Source of the DNA: Syngnathus acus
Lineage: Eukaryota > Chordata > Actinopteri > Syngnathiformes > Syngnathidae
Reading direction: 5' to 3'
Length of the DNA: 64,000 nt
Assembly: GCF_901709675.1 (NCBI RefSeq)
Contig: NC_051095.1
Span: 18,526,456-18,590,455 of the forward strand
Under the pieces are notes generated by a model, which made no database searches, was not told where the DNA came from, and saw only the letters and a program-made list of their open reading frames with translations. Positions 1 through 64,000 of the stretch are shown in pieces. Numbering within the stretch: position 1 is the first letter of the stretch; each line of letters opens with the position of its first letter. Made by a program: the position numbers and the translations under genes.

Positions 1-2529
1 GGAGACAAAGCAACATTTTTGAAACCGGTTGCTCGATGGTGGTTCCATAGTTCTAAGGCTCTTGGAATAGCACTTCTTAAAAAATAATAGTCATGATACA
101 GCATTGGGTTACTTTGTTGTGAACACTTTGGAAATACATCACAAATGCTTCATCTATCATGATCGTTCCAAGTGTTCCACTCCCTCTTTCCATCCAGTGG
201 ACTATCAAAGTGAATCAGGAAGCGCTCAACATTAACATTAACATTAACAGAAAAAGGAAGGAGCGATTTTTCCAGTGAAGCAGAAAACAAGCAAGGGGAA
301 AAGAAACAGTTTTCATCCTTTACAGACAAAAGGTTTCAAACATTTTCACCATGACACCTCATGTACGTAATGGGCAACATTTGCCAGTCAGTGTCAAATG
401 AGGAGGAAGCAGTTGAGAGGATGCGGAGACTGACAGAACACTTAACATCACGAAGATGTGGTTATCAAAGTGGTCCGAATGCTAAATGAAGTTTTGGTAA
501 TTGTTTCTTTTAATTACAGCGGCAGCCTTGAAATGATGATAGTGTTAGATAATCCTCAAGAATGACTTTAAGGACATCACATAGCTCAGAAAATGAGTGA
601 ATTTTCTCAAAATCACAAATTTTGGTTCATGATAAACAGTGTTTAAAAAATTTACAGTCCACCAATATAGAGGGCCCCGTTGCTGCGTTTACCTTGATCC
701 CCAAATGAATAAATATGACCCTGGTGTTAAGGTAATAGGGTTAGGTGCATTTAGATCAGGGGTAGAGTTATGGTTATGGTTGGCGTTTTGGTTGTGTTGT
801 ACTATGATTGGGACTCGGGAGTAAGAGTGAGAGTTAGTCGTGTCGGGGTTCGGCAAGGATTTACATGAGTTGCGCATTAATTTAAGTGGTTACGGTTGGC
901 GTACTGGTGTGCTTTTAGGTTAGGTTTAGGATTGGAATTTGGCTAACCACCTCAATTTTTTGAGCAGTGGTCTGCATTGGTCTGAACTTCACCCATTCAA
1001 ATATGACGATACCATTGCCATTTTTCTTTTTCCACATGTATTAGTTCCAGTGGAGTTTTGGGACTGTCTGTCTTAACTCCATGTATCGCCATGATTGCCT
1101 TGCATTTTCTAAATCAACCACACTGATCAGCTTTTCTGACTCCCTTCTTTCCCCTAGTCTCTGAATTGTCTTCATTTTTTTGCCCATTGGTCAGTCTTGG
1201 GAATATAAATTGTATGACGTTTATACAACAGAACATACATATTAGGATCATTCCTCTTGTTTCCCAGTCTCATACATGGTTAATACTGCTGTCAGAAATT
1301 GGTTTCCTTTTTAGTGGACTCCGAGGATTCATTTCCACCATATACTGAACCTTCCTAGTTGAAAGTAAATGTTTTGTTTTCAGGTTTGAAATGTAGCCCG
1401 AGAGTAATTTGTCTATCAATCAGCTCAACCCAATGAACGTACACCTCACTTGGCAAAAGTGTCTGTTCCAGCCGTTCACCATCTGGCATCGAGACTTCTT
1501 CAGCAGGAGCATGCTAGTGCCTTAAGTCAGCCTTAAGTTTTGTTTTCTCTGCTATTGTTGCTTACCTTGTTATAGTGCAATCTGAGCTCCCTTAAAAAAA
1601 TTCTGACAATTTGTATGCATCCCCTTGTTCCCCATTCCAAACACAAGTCTACACCAGAGGCCCGGTTTGTCAGTTTGTAGCTTGCAATGTCTTAAACCTG
1701 GGAATCCTCTTTCCTGCATCTGCTGTGTTTCGCTGTACCCATTAGCTTGTCTGGGGGACTGGTTGTTTTCTTCTGTGCCGCACAGTTGAGGTCCAAATGA
1801 GGTCCAGCTGTTCAGCGGGTGCTGTGAGAGCGGATGCACCTCTTCAATTATTTTGCCAGGCGGGAATCACGCCTTGTTTGTCTTATAAGTCAATGTTTGT
1901 TTGCGGGAGGAGAAAGTACATTTAGACCCCTGCTTTGCTGTCTTAATGATGAAGTTATCAATGGTATATTTCTATTCTCCCTTTTTTCAAATGTCGTATA
2001 ATTACCATCAACAAATTCAATTGATTCATTTTTGATAGTATTAACTGCTCAGCATCTACTGGGTTGCTTGGATTATTTACATAATGTAAAATAAATACAA
2101 ACTTTGTTAGCCATCTGCAAATTTTATCCATCAGGTGTATATCTAAATTATGCTTTGAATTATATGCAAATAAAATAAATATAATTACGTGCCAAAATCA
2201 ATAGAGAGAGGGATTTTTTTTCCTCTTTAGTGCAGCAACTCACTTCCAACACCCACTGGCGGTAAAATCAACATTCTACTTAAGCATTAGATTTCCACGT
2301 ACAAAACCCAATATGAGAAACTAAATCCATTGATATTCCTGCAAGAGGCAAATCATCTATTGTATTTGTCATTTGTTTTCTTTAATGCCGGAGTAAAGCA
2401 AAAAAATGAAAATAAAATGAAAGTCAGCTGTCGTTAGATCTTCGTGCCAAAGTGAGATATAACTTGTCACACACAGACAGCAATTTAAACAGTCTCAAAT
2501 AAAGCCACAATAATTATACTACAATAATT

Positions 2530-3350
2530 GGGTATACAGTATAAATGTATGTCATGTTATGGCATGCTCAGATTATGTGAGGCCTAAAAATCATACATGC
2601 GCACAGTCAAATCAATGTATCACAATGTATGGCACTTTAAAGTTACGTCTTGCATGTGAAAGTAATGTGAGGCATATTCAAGTTATGTGTGCTATACAGA
2701 CTGTATATGGCATGGTGAGGCTATGTATTGGATATTAATGTTATCTAGGGCATATTAAACCCATCATACATCTGGTTTTGTATGGTATGTTCACGCTATA
2801 TGTGGCACATGAAGGTTATGTGATTTATTCTAAAGTTAAAGTGTGGCCTAACAATCATACACTTGTGTAGTCAAAACAATCATCTGCATCTGTCACCCAT
2901 GTTTGGCATGTCAACCCTGTGTTGCATATCAGGTTTATCCATCCATCCATTATCTGTACATGGTGGTCGTGGGCGTGCTGGAGCCTATCCCAGCTGTCAT
3001 CAGGCAATAGGTGGGGGACACCCTGAACTGGTTGCCAGCCAATCACAGGGCACACAGAGACGAACAACCATCCGCACTCGCACTCACACCTATTGGCAAT
3101 TTGAGTGCTCAATTGGCCTACCAAGCATGTTTTTGGGATGTGGGAGGAGACCGGAAGAACCGGAGGGCCCCGAGAAAACCCACGCAGGCACGAGGAGTAA
3201 ATTCAAACTCCACACAGGGATTACCGGAAGTGGAATCGAAGCCGCACTCTCCGAACTGTGAGGCGTGGTAACCAGTGCTCCACCATGCTGCCCCCATATC
3301 AGGTTTATGTGAGGAATATTACGTTTATTTTTGGTATAGTACCAGTCATT
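2530..3350. repeat. Degenerate TATGTGTGGCATATTAA-type repeat, split by a SINE
   Basis: Phrases such as TATGTGAGGC, TATGGCATG, GGCATATTCAAGTTATGTG and GGCACATGAAGGTTATGTG recur about every 30-40 bp to 2935, and again after the SINE (TTTATGTGAGGAATATTA at 3304). Unit boundaries cannot be fixed by eye. Confidence 0.7.
2939..3295 (-). mobile_element. Near full-length SINE, minus strand, with about 13-bp TSD
   Basis: Reverse complement of the family, from the GGATGGAT tail (2939) to the tRNA-like head (about 3295). Direct repeats ATATCAGGTTTAT at 2926-2938 and 3296-3308 flank it. It is more diverged than the other two TSD-bearing copies. Open frames across 2855-3271 on both strands are artefacts of this element. 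Confidence 0.85.
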
Positions 3351-3574
3351 TTAGATCCTTTTTAGCCCTAAATTTTGAAAAAGGAAAACAATATACTTAA
3401 AGTGTTCTTGATATTGTATATGTGAAGTCTGAAAAGACATAAAAATAAATATGGCTTTTGTGATTAAAGGCATCTATGACTTCCTAATAATACACATGTG
3501 TAGTTGACTACTCAATAACTTACTCCTGAGCATTTTACCAATGACGCTGGAATTTGTTTTGTTTTTTTCCGCAG

Positions 3575-63402
<59,828 letters not shown>

Positions 63403-64000
63403 GTGAGTTATTTGGTTGCAAAAGGTCACACGGGTGCATGTTGCAAAGAAGTGTCATGGTGACCAGTCCAGGGTTTAGTTCGCCTCATGCCGACCTCTCT
63501 CCTAAAGTGAGCAAGTGAGCTGGGCTGACAGGATGGATTAAGTCTTGCTTATTGAGTTGCAACTAGTCCAATGTGGACCCTGTTGTTCCCTCAGTCAGCT
63601 TGGAGTCCAACATGAACACGATAAATGGTAAACAAATGGATGGAATCTTGGTTGGAGCCAGTCCGGATAATATTCTGCATCTCAGAGGCTTTCAAATTTT
63701 TAGCTGTCAAGTGCATGCATCAAGTACACAAAATGGAAACAAAAACATAGGTTTGCTATGCATTGGTGTACTATAAATCCTATGAAACTATGTATAAATG
63801 CAAAAATAAATACTTTGAAACCTTTATTGCTTCTCAGACAAAAGGTTTTAGGCGGAAGTGTGTGAAAGGCACTGTAGTAAAGGAAAAAACAAAACTAAAA
63901 TAAATATTCGGATTGTTTTTTTATTATGTAACCTTTATTCATCCAAACCATTTTGCTTTGATTAATTAGCATATATACTTGAATGAAAATTGACCTGAAG
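63403..64000 (+). other. Start of the next tenm2 intron
   Basis: 598 bp of AT-rich intron after the last visible donor; no feature recognised. Confidence 0.85.

Larger units (their letters stand above)
1..3574 (+). other. Intron upstream of the first visible exon
   Basis: AT-rich sequence with no exon I can recognise; the preceding teneurin exon is not present. It holds a degenerate repeat of TATGTGTGGCATATTAA-like units from about 2530 to 2935, resuming after the SINE at 3296, and one SINE at 2939-3295. No promoter or other gene is supported. Short open frames here have no recognisable domains. Confidence 0.75.

Noticed and set aside
2855-3271. Overlapping open frames on both strands
   Set aside because: They coincide with a minus-strand SINE with target-site duplication.
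1-3574. Search for the preceding teneurin exon (GVYxRRGLPPSH region)
   Set aside because: No match was seen in any frame; the exon probably lies upstream of the window.

Overview
This window is vertebrate genomic DNA, almost certainly from a ray-finned fish. The signs are one gene spread over 60 kb as short GT-AG exons, long AC, GATA, CTGT and ATCT microsatellites, tRNA-derived SINEs with the usual teleost core, and many hAT, Tc1 and LINE remnants. The repeat complement looks percomorph, but I cannot name the species.

The only protein-coding gene I can support is an internal part of a teneurin on the + strand. Sixteen constitutive-looking exons (3575-63402) join in one open frame of 3,754 nt (1,251 codons plus one base). 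They encode, in order: the last piece of the membrane-proximal extracellular linker, EGF-like repeats 1-8, the Cys-rich segment, the transthyretin-related domain, the FN-plug, the six-bladed NHL beta-propeller, and the start of the YD-repeat barrel. The cytoplasmic and transmembrane exons lie upstream of base 1. The rest of the YD shell and the C-terminal domains lie downstream of base 64000. Paralogue-specific residues point to teneurin-2 (tenm2) rather than 1, 3 or 4.

Two further in-frame microexons can be read from the sequence. An 18-nt exon at 25312-25329 encodes KIGYK between EGF7 and EGF8. A 21-nt exon at 55161-55181 encodes NKDFRH(S) inside the beta-propeller. They match in position, length and sequence the two alternatively spliced linker/propeller sites of vertebrate teneurins, and are the most informative hidden features here.

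Layout: 1-3574 upstream intron with a degenerate repeat and a SINE; 3575-8436 four exons (linker, EGF1-5); 8437-17050 an 8.6-kb intron with a hAT MITE and a LINE tail; 17051-17236 EGF6-7; 17237-26560 a 9.3-kb intron with nested transposons, hAT and Tc1 remnants and the KIGYK microexon; 26561-39197 six exons from EGF8 to the start of the propeller region; 39198-51129 a 12-kb intron with decayed satellite-like repeats; 51130-61956 the propeller exons and the NKDFRH(S) microexon; 61957-63226 an intron made largely of a degenerate GGTTTCAAG-type repeat; 63227-63402 a YD exon; 63403-64000 start of the next intron.

I see no rRNA, tRNA, CRISPR array, second gene or novel multi-gene system. What merits a second look is the microexons, microsatellites next to splice sites, TE insertions with perfect target-site duplications, inverted intronic TE pairs that could favour back-splicing, and intron-specific degenerate repeat families. 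All positions were read by eye, so repeat edges may be off by several bases.
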